From contig NZ_CP043908.1 of the NCBI RefSeq assembly GCF_008630935.1, positions 1,736,001-1,800,000 on the forward strand: a stretch of 64,000 nt of DNA, in the 5' to 3' direction. The DNA comes from Thermodesulfobacterium sp. TA1. GTDB taxonomy: Bacteria > Desulfobacterota > Thermodesulfobacteria > Thermodesulfobacteriales > Thermodesulfobacteriaceae. The position numbers and the translations under genes are program-made. Under the pieces are notes generated by a model. The model searched no databases. It saw only the letters and a program-made list of their open reading frames with translations, and was not told where the DNA came from. Positions 34,325 to 44,011 of the stretch are shown here, in pieces; positions within the stretch are counted from its first letter, which is position 1; each line of letters begins with the position of its first letter.

Positions 34325-36070
34325 ATGAGGGTAGCCATCCATGTAACCCATGAAGCCCTTTATAAGATAGGTGGTATAGGGGAGGTGATAAACAACCTTT
34401 GCACCTCCCCTTCCTATCTTTCTTATTTTGATAAAACCTTGCTTTATGGCCCTCTTTTTGAGTATTTAGGGTCTCCAAGCACTCGTTTAGGAAAAGACGG
34501 GATAGTCTTTTACAGCAGTAAAGACCATTACGATACCGGACATTTTGGAGTTCTTTTTAAACCTATTTTAGAAAAATACAACATAGATGTGGTATATGGA
34601 AAAAGAAGGATCGTCAACGAACTTAATCCTGAAAGAAAAGCTACGGTAGAAATTCTTTTGGTAGACATAACCCATGTAAAAAAAGACATCCTTAATTTTT
34701 ACAAGTATCTTTTTTGGGAAAACTTTGGTCTTTCTTCAGATCAATATGAAAAAGATTGGGACTATGAACAGTATTTTAGGATAGCCCTACCCTTTTTAGA
34801 TTTGGTTCAACTAATCTTTTCTTCAGCTAAGGAAATGGTGTTTTTTGGACATGAATACATGGGTGTACCCACTTTATTAAGTTTAGAACTTCATCCTGAC
34901 TATCAACCAGAAAGGCATAAAAGGATTTTTTATGCCCATGAGGTAGCGCCGGTAAGAAGGATAGTAGAAAACCTCGGCGGAGGAGACATAGGCTTTTACA
35001 ACATCCTTAAAAAAGCTAAGGAAGCAAACCTTTCATTAGAAGAGGTTTTTGGTCCACAAGACGATTGGTACCGTACCCCTTTGGTAAAACTTGCTAAAAG
35101 GGTTGATCAGATATTTGCGGTTGGAGATTGGGTAGTAGAAGAATACCGATTCTTATGCCCTGATGTAGAAGAAGAAAAAATAAGATTGGTATATAACGGA
35201 GTTTCTTCAGATCATGTAGATTTTGATAGAAAAGAAATCTCAAGGGAAAAGTTAGGAAGATGGCTTAGCTGCTATTATGGATTTGTGCCTGACCTTTATC
35301 TTACTCATATCTGTCGTTTAGTTAAGAGTAAAGGGATTTGGAGAGACTTTATCTTTTTAGCTTACTTAGACGACCTCTTAAGTAAACACAACCTTAAGGG
35401 AATATATATTTTGCTTTCCTCTTTAGTAGGTCAGGGGCGCCCACCTCATGAGGTAGAGAAGATGGTTAAGTCTTATCCTTGGCCTTTTGAACATAGAGAA
35501 GGATGGCCTGACCTCATAGGTTATGAAATAGAGGTTTATCGATGGGTTGAAAGGTTTAATCAAAAGGCTAAAAATATAAAAGCCCTTTTTATCAATCAGG
35601 TAGGGTTTTCTAACTATAAGTGTCCTTTTGTGTTAAAAGAAGATTTAGAGACCATAGACCTAAGGATTGCCTCTGACTTAGAACTGGGGATGTCTATCTA
35701 TGAACCTTTTGGAATAGCCCACATAGAGGTGCTTCCCTTTGGGGGGATATCAGTGCCTTCTACCTCTTGTGGGGTCTACTTTTTTCTTGAAAAAAGTTTT
35801 GCTAAGGAAGGACAACCCTTTTATGGAGTAGACTTTATCTCAATAGGTGAAAAATTTTCTGTAGAACGTTTGAAAGATTTAACCGAAGAACAAAGACGGG
35901 GATTAGAAGAGTTTGTTTTAGCAAGTAAGGTTGAAGAAATCTTTGCTAAAATACCAAAAAATCGTATAGAACGAGAAAAGCACTCTAAAGAAGCTGAAAG
36001 ATATAAAAGCAAACTTAGTTGGGATAGGGTGGTAAAAGAGTTTTTGTTAGAAAATTTAAAAAGTTTATAA
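34325..36070 (+). CDS. Starch/glycogen-synthase-like glycosyltransferase (GT5 type)
   Basis: 581 residues. The N-terminal half carries the GT5 pattern: a glycine-rich first loop IHVTHEALYKIGGIGEVINNL, and FGHEYMGVPTLLSLEL with HKRIFYAHEVAPVRRIVEN. The C-terminal GT-B lobe has ICRLVKSKGIWRDFIFLAYL and near residues 455-475 the donor-site segment LGMSIYEPFGIAHIEVLPFG. It is longer than GlgA (~480) owing to inserts. It starts 33 bp after metE and is followed by rpe after 12 bp. A role in storage polysaccharide or another alpha-glucan is likely; the exact product is uncertain. Confidence 0.7.
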   Translation: MRVAIHVTHEALYKIGGIGEVINNLCTSPSYLSYFDKTLLYGPLFEYLGSPSTRLGKDGIVFYSSKDHYDTGHFGVLFKPILEKYNIDVVYGKRRIVNELNPERKATVEILLVDITHVKKDILNFYKYLFWENFGLSSDQYEKDWDYEQYFRIALPFLDLVQLIFSSAKEMVFFGHEYMGVPTLLSLELHPDYQPERHKRIFYAHEVAPVRRIVENLGGGDIGFYNILKKAKEANLSLEEVFGPQDDWYRTPLVKLAKRVDQIFAVGDWVVEEYRFLCPDVEEEKIRLVYNGVSSDHVDFDRKEISREKLGRWLSCYYGFVPDLYLTHICRLVKSKGIWRDFIFLAYLDDLLSKHNLKGIYILLSSLVGQGRPPHEVEKMVKSYPWPFEHREGWPDLIGYEIEVYRWVERFNQKAKNIKALFINQVGFSNYKCPFVLKEDLETIDLRIASDLELGMSIYEPFGIAHIEVLPFGGISVPSTSCGVYFFLEKSFAKEGQPFYGVDFISIGEKFSVERLKDLTEEQRRGLEEFVLASKVEEIFAKIPKNRIEREKHSKEAERYKSKLSWDRVVKEFLLENLKSL

Positions 36071-36082
36071 AACGGAGGGGTT

Positions 36083-36739
36083 ATGGTTTGGATTGCACCA
36101 TCTATTTTGTCGGCTGATTTTAAAAAACTGGGAGAAGAGGTGAAATTAGCAGAAGAAGCCGGGGCAGACCTTATTCATGTAGACGTTATGGACGGCCATT
36201 TTGTTCCTAACATTACTATAGGTCCTTTGGTGGTAGAGGCGGTGAAAAACTCTACCAACCTTCCCCTTGACGTCCATTTGATGATCGTTTCTCCAGAAAG
36301 ATATGTTAAAGATTTTGTAACGGCTGGGGCAGATTATCTGGTAGTTCATGTAGAGGCTTGCACCCATCTTCATCGCACCGTTTGGCAGATTAAAGAATTG
36401 GGGGTAAAAGCAGGGGTAGCCTTAAACCCTGCAACCCCTCTTTGCTTGGTGGAAGACTTGTTAGAGGACTTAGACCTAATTCTTATCATGTCTGTAAACC
36501 CAGGTTTTGGCGGACAAAAGTTTATTCCCTTTTGCTTAGAAAAAATTAAAAAGGCAAAAAGTTTGATAAAAGAGAAAGGACTAAAAACCTTGGTAGAGGT
36601 TGACGGAGGAGTAAAATTAGAAAACGCTAAGGTTATAGCTGAGGCTGGTGCAGACATCTTAGTTATGGGGTCTGCTTTTTTTGGGTCTAAAGACTATAAA
36701 GTCTTTATGGAAACTTTAAAAAATGAAATTTGTATATAA
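36083..36739 (+). CDS. rpe: Ribulose-phosphate 3-epimerase
   Basis: 218 residues, standard TIM barrel. It interconverts ribulose-5-P and xylulose-5-P. Signatures are [15 protein letters not shown], the metal and catalytic [35 protein letters not shown], and VDGGV with the catalytic Asp. The ATG follows GGAGGGG. It ends in a 136-bp gap before the convergent rfbH gene. That gap has no clear terminator. Confidence 0.97.
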   Translation: MVWIAPSILSADFKKLGEEVKLAEEAGADLIHVDVMDGHFVPNITIGPLVVEAVKNSTNLPLDVHLMIVSPERYVKDFVTAGADYLVVHVEACTHLHRTVWQIKELGVKAGVALNPATPLCLVEDLLEDLDLILIMSVNPGFGGQKFIPFCLEKIKKAKSLIKEKGLKTLVEVDGGVKLENAKVIAEAGADILVMGSAFFGSKDYKVFMETLKNEICI

Positions 36740-36875
36740 AATGGTTCAAACTTCATTATTACTAAGTTAGATAAGTTTTGTTCTATACATTTTATAAAAC
36801 CTATACAGAGGGAGGTTCTCTATTTAAAAATTAAAGCTAAAATCCTTATTACTTAACGGTTTTTTTTATATAAAA

Positions 36876-38531
36876 TCAGGCTTTAGCAACTTTTATTCCT
36901 TCTTTTATCTTGTTAGTCATATAATATATCATTTCCTCTGTAATTCCAGGGGATACACCTATCCAAAAACTGCTCAGAAGGACTTTATTTGAATTATTTA
37001 GTTTATCGATTATTTTATAACTTTTTTTAGATGACTGAAGGTCTTTAAAGCAAGGGTGTTTAAGGATATTTCCGGCAAATAACCCCCTCGTTTGGATTTT
37101 ATTGTTTTCAAGAAACTTTACTAATTTTTCTCTTAATATTTTTTTATCGTTTTTGATGGTTAGTAAGAATCCAAACCAACATGGGTCTGAGTTAGGAGTA
37201 GGTTCTGGTAGGATAAAAACATTTGAAAGGTCTGAAAGTAGATCTTTTAGTAACTGCCAATTTTCTTTTCTACGTTTAATAAAAAAGGGAAGCTTTTCTA
37301 TTTGAGCACATCCAATCGATGCTTGTAACTCTGTCATTTTAAGATTATACCCAAAACGAGAATATATATACTTATGATCATAACCATAAGGAAGTTCACC
37401 AAGTTTCCATTTAAATCTTTTTTTACAAGTGTTATCTTGACCGGTTTTACACCAACAATCCCTACCCCAATCTCTTAAAGATCGAACGATTTTGGCAAGT
37501 TTATCATCGTTAGTTAATACAGCACCACCTTCTCCGGTTGTAATTTGATGTGCAGGATAAAAACTTAACGTAGCTAAATGACCAAAATTTCCGGTATATT
37601 TCCATTTATTTTTGTAAAAATATCTGGAACCCAAAGCATCACAGTTATCTTCAATTAACCACAAATCGTTTTCATAACAAAAAGATAATATTTCTTCTAT
37701 GTTAAACGGATTACCCAACGTATGAGCTAACATAATGGCTTTTGTTTTTTTAGATAAAGCTTTTTTTAATTTTTTACAATCAATATTGTATGTAGGTAAT
37801 TCTATGTCTACAAATACCGGTATTGCTCCATATTGTATAATAGGAGAGATGGTTGTAGGAAAAGCGGTAGCCGTGGTAATAACTTCATCTCCTCTTTTTA
37901 TTCTTTTCTCTCCGAGTTCATGAGAAGTTAAAGCCATAAAAGCTAAAAGATTGGCTGATGAACCTGAATTAACGAGTATTACATGTTTAACCTCTAAAAA
38001 ATTAGCGATTCTTTTTTCAAATTCTTCACAATATCTACCTTCTGTTAGCCAAAATTCTAAAGAAGCTTCTAATAAGTTGTAAATTTCTTTTTCATCAAAT
38101 ATTCTTTGAGCATAATTAATTTTTGATTCTCCTGGTTTGAATACATGTTTTTTACTATGTATAGTTTTATAATAATTTTTAGCAAGATTTTGGGAATAAA
38201 AAGAAAAAAGTTCTTTGACTTTGTTTTCGTTTATTTTAGCAAATTTTTTTGTTATATTAAATACTAAAATTGAGGAAACATTGGTAAGATCAAACATTAA
38301 TTTATCTTCAATAAAACCAAAAGATAAATCATTTTTTTCTATAGATAATAATCTTAAATATAAATTGAAATTGTCATTATCTTTGCATGAAAAAGCAATA
38401 AGAACTTTTTCTTTTGAAAGAATGGATACTATAATCCCAGTGTGTAAAATTCCGTTTAATTCAAATTCGACAATATCTCCTACCTCAATGTTACCATCCT
38501 TAATAGCCAAAAAATGATCATTATCTTCCAT
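36876..38531 (-). CDS. rfbH: CDP-6-deoxy-4-keto-hexose 3-dehydrase (RfbH/E1 type) with N-terminal extension
   Basis: 551 residues from the ATG at 38531, chosen for its AGGAGA site; the frame extends to 38579. Residues ~98-551 match RfbH, a PMP- and [2Fe-2S]-dependent enzyme that removes the 3-OH of CDP-4-keto-6-deoxyglucose. FYPAHQITTGEGGAV has His where aminotransferases have the PLP Lys, and GRDCWCKTGQDNTC carries the C-x-C-x7-C cluster ligands, with a further Cys in EDNCDALGS. Residues ~1-97 are extra and not recognised (GDIVEFELNGILHTGIIV), a small beta-rich domain. It faces the rest of the sugar cluster across an empty 0.8-kb region. Confidence 0.88.
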   Translation of the reverse strand: MEDNDHFLAIKDGNIEVGDIVEFELNGILHTGIIVSILSKEKVLIAFSCKDNDNFNLYLRLLSIEKNDLSFGFIEDKLMFDLTNVSSILVFNITKKFAKINENKVKELFSFYSQNLAKNYYKTIHSKKHVFKPGESKINYAQRIFDEKEIYNLLEASLEFWLTEGRYCEEFEKRIANFLEVKHVILVNSGSSANLLAFMALTSHELGEKRIKRGDEVITTATAFPTTISPIIQYGAIPVFVDIELPTYNIDCKKLKKALSKKTKAIMLAHTLGNPFNIEEILSFCYENDLWLIEDNCDALGSRYFYKNKWKYTGNFGHLATLSFYPAHQITTGEGGAVLTNDDKLAKIVRSLRDWGRDCWCKTGQDNTCKKRFKWKLGELPYGYDHKYIYSRFGYNLKMTELQASIGCAQIEKLPFFIKRRKENWQLLKDLLSDLSNVFILPEPTPNSDPCWFGFLLTIKNDKKILREKLVKFLENNKIQTRGLFAGNILKHPCFKDLQSSKKSYKIIDKLNNSNKVLLSSFWIGVSPGITEEMIYYMTNKIKEGIKVAKA

Positions 38532-38579
38532 CGTAAAATCTCCTAAGTTTTTAATTTTTATATATAAAATTTTACTCAA

Positions 38580-39331
38580 ATTATTATAAAAGCAAGTATA
38601 GTTTTAAATATTAAAGCATACCGTATCCTTCTACGGTTTTTTTACCCCTCAGTCATGAAAGGTGTTTTTATAAGTTCTTTTGGGTCTTCTGTATATTCTT
38701 GTAAGGCAAAAATACACTGCGAAAGTTTCTGTCTCTTGTTCTGAATACATTTAAGCCTTCTATTCCTGAAAGACTGCTCAACTTTAGATTACCAAATAAA
38801 AGTATTGAAACACAACCAAAAACTTTTTTAATGTGGTGCTCATTAAGTTATCATAATTTATGTGCCAAGAATAACCGGCTTTATAGATTAAAAAGGGAAG
38901 TAAAAAGAGGTCCAAAATTATTGGATTAAGCTCAAGTTAAGGGATAGATATGTTTGATTTATAAAGATAGATAGGAGAGGTTAAGTTTAAGCAGGTTAAG
39001 CGGTTTAAATAGGTTAAAAAGAGGAGGCTAAGGCAAAAAAAGTGTAAAGACAACAAGAGAGATAATATGCTAAAGAAATTAAAAATTGTTCCGATTTTAA
39101 AAAAAACAAAAGAAAATAAGAGATAGATAAGCCTAATAGAGATTAGCTAGGTATTTTGATGGTTTATCATATAAAATTAACAAGGTCTAATAGATTTTAT
39201 TTGAGAGTTCTACTTTTGACTTTTGGTTTTGAGAAAAAGAGGGGAGAAAGATACCCCAGACCGAGAGTAAACATTTAGAAAAGGCTTTTATGATAAATTT
39301 TAAAGACTTGAAAAAATTTTAGGAGTAGTTT
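38580..39331. other. 752-bp gap without a convincing gene
   Basis: This AT-rich stretch separates divergent polysaccharide genes. It holds one small hairpin with a T-run (38621-38643). On the minus strand, about 38655-38800, short open stretches in different frames look like a frame-shifted coding remnant ending QEYTEDPKELIKTPFMTEG. An 18-codon ORF at 39067 looks random. An AGGAG site at 39321 serves the next gene. Promoters for both neighbours must lie here, but none stands out. Confidence 0.5.
38621..38643 (+). terminator. Short hairpin with T-run
   Basis: CCGTA, 6-base loop, TACGG, then seven T residues. It reads as a terminator on the plus strand, although no plus-strand gene lies just upstream, so it may end a short untranslated RNA or be a relic. 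Confidence 0.35.
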
Positions 39332-40042
39332 ATGCTACTAAAAGTAGTAATATTAGCAGGTGGAAGAGGCACAAGGATTTTAGAATTAACAAAATTTCGG
39401 CCTAAACCTTTAATTGAACTTGCAGGTTATCCGTTACTGTGGCATATCATGAATTTATATTCTAGACATGGATTTAATGAATTTATCCTTTGTTTAGGAT
39501 ATAAACAAGAAATGATAAAGGAATACTTTTTGGAAAAAGCCTATAAAGTAAAAAAATTTTCATCTAGTAGTTTATATTGTGAAATTGCAAGAGGCGATCT
39601 TCAACCTTGGAGGGTTTATTTAATTGATACAGGGGAAGATACTGAAACAGGAGGTAGATTAAAACGTATATCTAAATATTTAGAAAAGGATGAATACTTT
39701 TTACTTACCTATGGAGATTGTCTGACAGATGCTAATTTAGCTGATGAGATATATTATCATTTTAAACATAGAAAGTTAGGTACTTATCTATCGGTAAGAC
39801 CTTATCCTGGGCATAGTTATTTTAAAGATAGTGATGATTGCTATCTTTGTGGGGGATATTTTGTGCTTTCAACTAAAATTTTAAAATTGATAGAAGGAGA
39901 TAAAACACATTTACATAATGATATTATTGAACCTTTAATCCAAGAGAATAAATGTATTCCTTACATACATAAAGGCTTTTGGTCTTCGGTTGAGACCATA
40001 AAAGATAAACAAATTATAGAGAATATTTTTAAAGGAATATAA
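39332..40042 (+). CDS. Sugar-1-phosphate cytidylyltransferase-like nucleotidyltransferase (RfbF paralog)
   Basis: 236 residues, ATG at 39332 with AGGAG. The nucleotide loop LAGGRGTRILELTKFRPKPLIEL is intact, followed by PLLWHIMNLYSRHGFNEFILCLGYK and [15 protein letters not shown], all shared with the RfbF at 48798-49568. It is ~20 residues shorter and the central part (SVRPYPGHSYFKDSDD...) differs, so it may activate another sugar. The next gene, a NeuB-like synthase, begins 21 bp later, so the pair could supply a nucleotide-activated sugar. Specificity cannot be read from the sequence. Confidence 0.8.
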   Translation: MLLKVVILAGGRGTRILELTKFRPKPLIELAGYPLLWHIMNLYSRHGFNEFILCLGYKQEMIKEYFLEKAYKVKKFSSSSLYCEIARGDLQPWRVYLIDTGEDTETGGRLKRISKYLEKDEYFLLTYGDCLTDANLADEIYYHFKHRKLGTYLSVRPYPGHSYFKDSDDCYLCGGYFVLSTKILKLIEGDKTHLHNDIIEPLIQENKCIPYIHKGFWSSVETIKDKQIIENIFKGI

Positions 40043-40063
40043 ATATACATTAAGAGGTGAAAA

Positions 40064-41593
40064 ATGTATAATAATGAAATTTTTGATAATCTTTTTATTT
40101 TTGAAATGGCAAACAATCATATGGGGGATGTTGAACATGGTTTGCGTATAATTAATGAATTATATAAAATATGTAAAGATTTTCCTCAGTTTAAATTTGC
40201 GTTTAAATTTCAATATCGTGATTTAGATAGTTTTATTCATCCAAATTATAAAGAATCCACAGAATTTAAATATATTAAAAGGTTTAAAGAAACAAATTTA
40301 ACTCCAGAGCAAAGGAAAATTTTAAAAGAAGAGGCCCAAAGATTAGGTTTTTTAACCATTTGTACAGCTTTTGATGAAAAATCCGTTGATTTGGTTGAAG
40401 AGCATGGGTACGACATAATAAAAATTGCAAGCTGTTCTTTTACAGACTGGCCTTTACTTGAGAGAATCGTGAAAACAAACTTACCGATTATAGCTTCAAC
40501 GGCAGGTGCCTCGCTTGAGGACATAGACAGGGTCGTACTTTTTTTTGAAAATAGGAAAAAGGTTTTTGCGCTTATGCATTGTGTAGGAGAGTATCCTACA
40601 AGAAAGGAAAATCTTCAATTAAATCAAATAGACCTTTTAAAAAATAGATATCCTAATATTCCTATTGGGTATTCTACCCATGAATCACCAGATAATTTTG
40701 ATTCTATAAAAATTGCGATAGCTAAAGGGGCAAAAATCTTTGAAAAGCATGTAGCTATAAGTTCGGAAAAATACGGTATAAACGCTTATTCTGCTACACC
40801 AGAGCAGATTAGAAAATGGCTTGAGTCAGCCACAGATGCTTTTAGTATGTGTGGTCTATTAGGTCAAAGATATATACCGACGGAAAAAGAAAAATTAGAC
40901 TTAAAAGGTTTGCAAAGAGGAGTCTTTGCCAAAAGAGATATCAAAAAAGGAGAAAGGATAGACATTTCTAATACATTTTTTGCAATCCCTAATTTTGAGG
41001 GTCAGCTGGTTGCAAACGACATGTCTAAGTATCATGAATATATTGCGTTAAAAGACATAAAACCAGGAGAGGCTATCTTGCATTCAGATGTAAGTTTCAG
41101 AGAGCTTAGAGGAAGAGTTTTTGAGATTGTAAAAAAAGTCGGAGATATATTGGTTAAAAGTGGAGTGCCTTTGCCTAATAAACTGGAGATGGAGATTTCC
41201 CATCATTATGGGATTGACCGGTTTGAAGAAATTGGTTCTGTTATTATTAATTGTATAAACCGTGAGTACTGTAAAAAATTAATAATTCTTCTTCCTAATC
41301 AGAAACATCCTGTCCATTATCACCAAAAAAAAGAGGAAGCTTTTCATATTCTATTTGGTGAAATGGAAATAACTTTAAATGACGAAAGAAAATTTTGCAG
41401 GAAAGGTGATGTGGTTATTGTGGAAAGAGGGGTTAAGCATTCTTTTAAAACGGATATAGGGGTTATTTTTGAAGAAATATCTACTACCCATTATCCTGAT
41501 GATTCTTTTTATGAGGACGAAACTATCGTTTTAAATAAAAATAGAAAAACTCCCATCATCGTCTGGACAGATTGGCTGTTAAGGTTATATTAA
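40064..41593 (+). CDS. NeuB-like sialic-acid-type synthase fused to SAF and cupin domains
   Basis: 509 residues. Residues ~8-270 match the NeuB/SpsE TIM barrel, which condenses PEP with an amino-hexose to make nonulosonic acids (FIFEMANNHMGDVEHGL; FKFQYRD; HCVGEYPT; IGYSTHES; IFEKHVAI). A SAF/antifreeze-like domain follows (~285-350: GVFAKRDIKKGERI, ALKDIKPGEAI). The last ~130 residues form a cupin with the metal-type HPVHYHQKKEEAFHILFGE and VERGVKHSFKT. Ordinary NeuB lacks the cupin, which may add an epimerase- or isomerase-like step or a ligand-binding role. It is followed almost directly by a HAD-type gene. Confidence 0.8.
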   Translation: MYNNEIFDNLFIFEMANNHMGDVEHGLRIINELYKICKDFPQFKFAFKFQYRDLDSFIHPNYKESTEFKYIKRFKETNLTPEQRKILKEEAQRLGFLTICTAFDEKSVDLVEEHGYDIIKIASCSFTDWPLLERIVKTNLPIIASTAGASLEDIDRVVLFFENRKKVFALMHCVGEYPTRKENLQLNQIDLLKNRYPNIPIGYSTHESPDNFDSIKIAIAKGAKIFEKHVAISSEKYGINAYSATPEQIRKWLESATDAFSMCGLLGQRYIPTEKEKLDLKGLQRGVFAKRDIKKGERIDISNTFFAIPNFEGQLVANDMSKYHEYIALKDIKPGEAILHSDVSFRELRGRVFEIVKKVGDILVKSGVPLPNKLEMEISHHYGIDRFEEIGSVIINCINREYCKKLIILLPNQKHPVHYHQKKEEAFHILFGEMEITLNDERKFCRKGDVVIVERGVKHSFKTDIGVIFEEISTTHYPDDSFYEDETIVLNKNRKTPIIVWTDWLLRLY

Positions 41594-41595
41594 AG

Positions 41596-42171
41596 ATGAA
41601 AATCATTGCTTGGGATGTAGATGATGTTTTAAATAACTTGATGGAAAGCTGGTTTGAGTGGTATAAAATGGGAAAAAATTTAAATTTAAAATATCAAAAC
41701 TTGAAAGAGAATCCACCTTACAAAATTTTAGGCATATCTCTTGATGAGTATCTTATTTCCCTTGATGAGTTTAGACTTTCTAATTTTTATCAAGAGATGC
41801 AACCAAGAGAAGAGGTTTTAAAATGGTTTAAAACATATGGGGAAAAATTTCGTCACATAGCGATTACTTCAACCCCTATATCTACTGCTTCAACTACCTC
41901 TCAGTGGGTGTTTAAACATTTTGGGAAATGGATAAGAACCTTTCATTTTGTTCCTTCAAGTAGAAAAGATATTACTGCACCGATCTATGACCAAAATAAA
42001 GCGGATTTTTTAAAGTGGTTAGGAAAGGTTGACATATTTATCGATGATAACGAAGAAAATATTAATCAAGCAAAGGCATTAGGAATATTTACTATATTGT
42101 TTCCTGCGCCTTGGAATAGTTCAAAAAATACCGAAAAAGAAACATTAGAATTGATTTTTGATTCCAAATAA
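41596..42171 (+). CDS. HAD-superfamily phosphatase-like protein
   Basis: 191 residues from the ATG at 41596, 3 bp after the NeuB-like gene stop; the frame extends upstream within that gene. The catalytic DxD motif is WDVDDVLNN near residues 6-13 and the last acidic pair is VDIFIDDNEENINQAKALG. ITSTPIST is motif II. NeuB pathways use a 9-phosphate phosphatase of this superfamily, so it may dephosphorylate the nonulosonate product; that is inference from adjacency. Confidence 0.65.
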   Translation: MKIIAWDVDDVLNNLMESWFEWYKMGKNLNLKYQNLKENPPYKILGISLDEYLISLDEFRLSNFYQEMQPREEVLKWFKTYGEKFRHIAITSTPISTASTTSQWVFKHFGKWIRTFHFVPSSRKDITAPIYDQNKADFLKWLGKVDIFIDDNEENINQAKALGIFTILFPAPWNSSKNTEKETLELIFDSK

Positions 42172-42195
42172 AAGGTTGGGTTAAGCTTTATAGCT

Positions 42196-43998
42196 ATGAT
42201 TAAGCTTTCAGATTATGTTATCAATTTTATAGCCTCCCTTGGGGTAGATACGATTTTTCTTCTTCCAGGTGGAGGTTGTATGCATTTGGTTGATTCCCTT
42301 GGTAGGAATGCCAAACTTAACTATGTTTGCTGTCTTCACGAACAGGCAGCAGTTATAGCTGCAGATGGATATGCACAATATAAAAATGACCTTGGAGTAG
42401 CTTTAGTAACCACAGGGCCTGGTGGAACCAACGCTATAACTGGTGTTGCAGCAAGTTGGATTGATTCTACTCCTCTTTTGGTTATTTCTGGACAGGTAAA
42501 AAGAAAAGATATGAGTTTAGGTAAAGGTGTTAGACAAATGGGAGTACAAGAGGTAGATATTGTATCTATGGTTAAGCCTATAACGAAATATGCGTTTACT
42601 ATAATGGAGCCGGAAAGTATTAGATATCATTTAGAAAAAGCAATATATTTAGCAAAATCAGGCAGACCTGGTCCTGTTTGGATTGATATACCTCTTGATG
42701 TGCAAGGTAGTGTAATCGATGAAAACTCTTTGGAAGGATTTCAACCTACAAGTTTTATTTCTAATGAAGTGTCTTCTCTTAATTTAGAGTCTTTAGTAAA
42801 AGAAGTTATAAAACTTTTAAACAAAGCTAAAAGACCGGTAATTTTAGCAGGTAAGGGTATAAGACTTGCGAAGGCAGAAGAGGAATTTTTAAAGCTAATA
42901 GAGATACTTAAGATACCTGTGCTTCTTACTTGGAGATTAATCGATATAATCCCAGAAGATCATGAGTTAAATTTTGGCCGTCCTGGTTCTATTGCCTCAA
43001 GATATGCCAATTTTATACTTCAAAGTGCAGACCTTTTGATTTCTGTCGGTGCACGTCTTGATCTTTCTCAGGTAGGATATAATTATAAATGGTTTGCCAA
43101 AAATGCCAAAAAGGTTATTGTTGACATCGATGAAAAGGAAATACAAAAGCTTGAAGGGGTCGATTTACCAATAGTTGCAGATGCAAAGGACTTTTTAAAA
43201 GAGTTTTTAAAACAAATAGATAAAGTCGAAAAGGTTAATAGGAGTCCATGGTTAGAGCGATGTAAATACTGGAAAGATAAATATCCTGTTATTTTGCCAG
43301 AATATCTTGAAGATTCGCCATATGTAAACACCTATGCCTTTATTGACGTACTGTCTAATTTATTGAACGAAGACGATATTATAGTGCCTGGAAGTTCTGG
43401 AAGTTGTTCAGAGATAACTTGTCAAGCTATAAGAATAAAAAAAGGACAAAGAGTGATAAATTCTCCAGGACTCGGTTCAATGGGGTTTGGGCTTCCTCAA
43501 AGCATAGGGGTATGTATTGCCAGTGGTAAGAAAAGAACTATATGTATAGTAGGAGATGGTGGCCTCCAACATAACCTGCAGGAGTTAGAAACGATCAAAA
43601 GGCTTAATCTTCCTATAAAGGTATTTGTATTAAACAATAATGGTTATGGTTCCATAAGAAATACGCAGAGAAGATTTTTTGAAGGGAGGTTGGTTTGTTG
43701 CGACCCTTCTAGTGGTCTTACCCTTCCAGATACTTGTAAAATAGCTTCTGCTTATGGTATAAAGACTATTAGAATTTCAGAACAGAAAAATCTTAAAGAT
43801 AGAGTAAAAGAAGTTTTGGATATGAATGGTCCTGTCGTGTGTGAAATTATGATCGATCCCGATTTGCAAATCGCTCCAAGGCTATCTTCAGTTATCAAAG
43901 AAGACGGCTCTATAGAATCTAAACCACTTGAAGACCTATGGCCATTTTTAGAAAAAGAGGAGTTAGAAAAGGAGCTTCAATTTGATAACGATACTTAA
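42196..43998 (+). CDS. ThDP-dependent enzyme of the acetolactate synthase family (candidate YerE-like)
   Basis: 600 residues with the three-domain architecture of acetohydroxyacid synthases. The catalytic Glu is E49 in CLHEQAAVIAADGYA, GPGGTNAITGVAASWIDSTPLLVISGQV is the N-domain, and the ThDP-Mg motif is IVGDGGLQHNLQELETI...NNNGYG. A metabolic IlvB would not be expected inside an O-antigen cluster. YerE, a paralog of this family, adds a two-carbon unit from pyruvate to C4 of CDP-4-keto-3,6-dideoxyhexose in yersiniose synthesis. The presence of RfbF/G/H homologs makes a similar role plausible. Confidence 0.75.
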   Translation: MIKLSDYVINFIASLGVDTIFLLPGGGCMHLVDSLGRNAKLNYVCCLHEQAAVIAADGYAQYKNDLGVALVTTGPGGTNAITGVAASWIDSTPLLVISGQVKRKDMSLGKGVRQMGVQEVDIVSMVKPITKYAFTIMEPESIRYHLEKAIYLAKSGRPGPVWIDIPLDVQGSVIDENSLEGFQPTSFISNEVSSLNLESLVKEVIKLLNKAKRPVILAGKGIRLAKAEEEFLKLIEILKIPVLLTWRLIDIIPEDHELNFGRPGSIASRYANFILQSADLLISVGARLDLSQVGYNYKWFAKNAKKVIVDIDEKEIQKLEGVDLPIVADAKDFLKEFLKQIDKVEKVNRSPWLERCKYWKDKYPVILPEYLEDSPYVNTYAFIDVLSNLLNEDDIIVPGSSGSCSEITCQAIRIKKGQRVINSPGLGSMGFGLPQSIGVCIASGKKRTICIVGDGGLQHNLQELETIKRLNLPIKVFVLNNNGYGSIRNTQRRFFEGRLVCCDPSSGLTLPDTCKIASAYGIKTIRISEQKNLKDRVKEVLDMNGPVVCEIMIDPDLQIAPRLSSVIKEDGSIESKPLEDLWPFLEKEELEKELQFDNDT

Positions 43999-44011
43999 AT
44001 ATTTTGTCTAA

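Noticed and set aside
38241-38531. Signal-peptidase/LexA-like domain at the RfbH N-terminus
   Set aside because: The GDIVEF segment is suggestive, but no catalytic Ser/Lys pair could be identified.
42196-43998. Housekeeping acetolactate synthase (ilvB)
   Set aside because: There is no ilvN or ilvC beside it and it sits within nucleotide-sugar genes, so a sugar-modifying role is preferred, though not proven.
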